This document shows, in pieces, positions 63,392 through 64,000 of a stretch of 64,000 bases of DNA (positions within the stretch are counted from its first letter, which is position 1; the number at the start of each line of letters is the position of its first letter). Source of the DNA: Candidatus Binatia bacterium (GTDB lineage: Bacteria; Desulfobacterota; Binatia; Bin18); assembly GCA_022826945.1 (NCBI GenBank), contig JAJDTY010000023.1, positions 51,390 to 115,389 on the forward strand. Direction: 5' to 3'. The notes below the pieces were generated by a model. That model was given only the letters and a program-made list of their open reading frames with translations, was not told the DNA's origin and did not search any database. The translations under genes were made by a program, and so were the position numbers.

Positions 63392-64000
63392 TTAGAAGTA
63401 GCCTTCCTTTTTCTTCTCTTCCATAGAGCCGGACTGGTCAAAATCAATGACGCGGCCTTGTCGTTCGGACTGTGTCGCCAGCAGCATTTCCTGAATAATC
63501 AGCGGCAGGGTGTCCGCCTCGGATTCAATCGCTCCCGTCAGCGGATAGCAGCCCAGGGTACGAAAGCGGACTTTTCTCAACTGCGGCCGTTCGCCCGGAT
63601 GGAGCGGCAGACGGTCGTCGTCAACCATAATGAGCACCCCGTCACGCTCGACAACCGGCCGTTCCTTGGCAAAGTACAGTGGAACTACCGGGATGTTTTC
63701 ACGGTAGACATATTGCCAGACATCCAACTCGGTCCAGTTCGATAAGGGAAAGACCCGGATACTCTCGCCTTTATCAAGCGTGGAATTATACAGACTCCAC
63801 AGCTCGGGACGCTGGTTCTTGGGGTCCCAGCGGTGGTTACGGTCACGGAACGAATACACGCGCTCTTTGGCCCGTGATTTTTCTTCATCTCGCCGTGCGC
63901 CCCCAAAAGCCGCATCAAATCCGTAGTGATCGAGCGCCTGTTTGAGGGCCTGCGTCTTCATCACGTCGGTGTGTTTTTTGGACCCATGCGTAATGGGGCC
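63392..64000 (-). CDS. cysD: Sulfate adenylyltransferase subunit 2, C-terminal part (cut by window edge)
   Basis: The minus strand is open to the right edge. The visible part starts [23 protein letters not shown], as in the interior of CysD. It continues with the PAPS-reductase-fold motifs [34 protein letters not shown] and [14 protein letters not shown]. The true start is outside the window; an internal GTG at 63964 is not the start. It forms the ATP sulfurylase with CysN. Confidence 0.93.
   Translation of the reverse strand, partial: GPITHGSKKHTDVMKTQALKQALDHYGFDAAFGGARRDEEKSRAKERVYSFRDRNHRWDPKNQRPELWSLYNSTLDKGESIRVFPLSNWTELDVWQYVYRENIPVVPLYFAKERPVVERDGVLIMVDDDRLPLHPGERPQLRKVRFRTLGCYPLTGAIESEADTLPLIIQEMLLATQSERQGRVIDFDQSGSMEEKKKEGYF

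Overview
The window looks like a chromosomal replication-origin region of an uncultivated Gram-negative bacterium. A porin, minor pseudopilins, c-type cytochromes and Tat/Sec-exported proteins point to an outer membrane. The gene set includes a split atpI-B-E cluster, many stand-alone CoA-, F420/FMN- and dioxygenase-type enzymes, glycolate oxidase GlcDEF, and double-domain CaiB/BaiF. It recalls large-genome 'deltaproteobacteria-like' lineages such as Tectomicrobia/Entotheonella, but that placement is inference. Base composition is moderately GC-rich, with AT-rich exceptions at the origin, upstream of the Fic gene and around the transposase.

Layout. Positions 1-188 (minus) hold the N-terminus of dnaA, cut by the window edge. 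Positions 189-791 are a probable oriC, with three perfect DnaA boxes and an AT-rich tract. Next come hemL and the F0 cluster atpZ/I-atpI-atpB-atpE with a terminator (0.8-3.9 kb), a minus-strand asd plus Nramp-like pair, and a MaoC-like gene followed by glcDEF (6.5-11 kb). A Fic gene with an inverted-repeat-rich upstream region, an amidohydrolase, an aminotransferase and tRNA-Arg(CCU) follow. The 15-28 kb block is a complete urea module. ureB-ureG-ureD-ureE-ureF run leftward; a porin, urtABCDE, ureA and ureC run rightward. Together they should import urea by ABC transport and hydrolyse it with a nickel urease.

28-45 kb is a mosaic of short operons: thiolase, a nonsense-interrupted PIN toxin, a purine-type deaminase, gspH-I-J-K minor pseudopilins behind an acyl-CoA dehydrogenase, an aldolase plus alkaline-phosphatase-superfamily enzyme, VapBC, two luciferase-like oxidoreductases, a phytanoyl-CoA dioxygenase-like enzyme, phosphofructokinase, an NTF2-like protein, a Tat-exported flavoprotein and a VOC protein. 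45.4-48.2 kb is a small AT-richer island bounded by inverted 14-bp repeats, with a solitary Cas2-like gene, an IS1595-type transposase, a highly structured non-coding stretch and a CsgG-like gene. 48-56 kb carries an SDR, a di-heme cytochrome, aspS, an aldo/keto reductase and a fused CaiB/BaiF protein. 56-64 kb carries a di-heme protein, two PhoX/DUF839 paralogues and cysNC-cysD (sulfate activation), with clear scars of a tandem duplication.

The most unusual feature is a family of eight ~50-bp near-palindromic elements (consensus arm AAGAGTAAACGTGTCC) scattered from 18 to 56 kb. Most lie at gene boundaries. Two are read in the same frame inside proteins: the cleavable leader of GspJ and the interdomain linker of a cytochrome. 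Two others supply the stop codons of their neighbours. Arm changes are compensated between arms. This resembles, but is not identical to, protein-invading palindromic elements such as those of Rickettsia.
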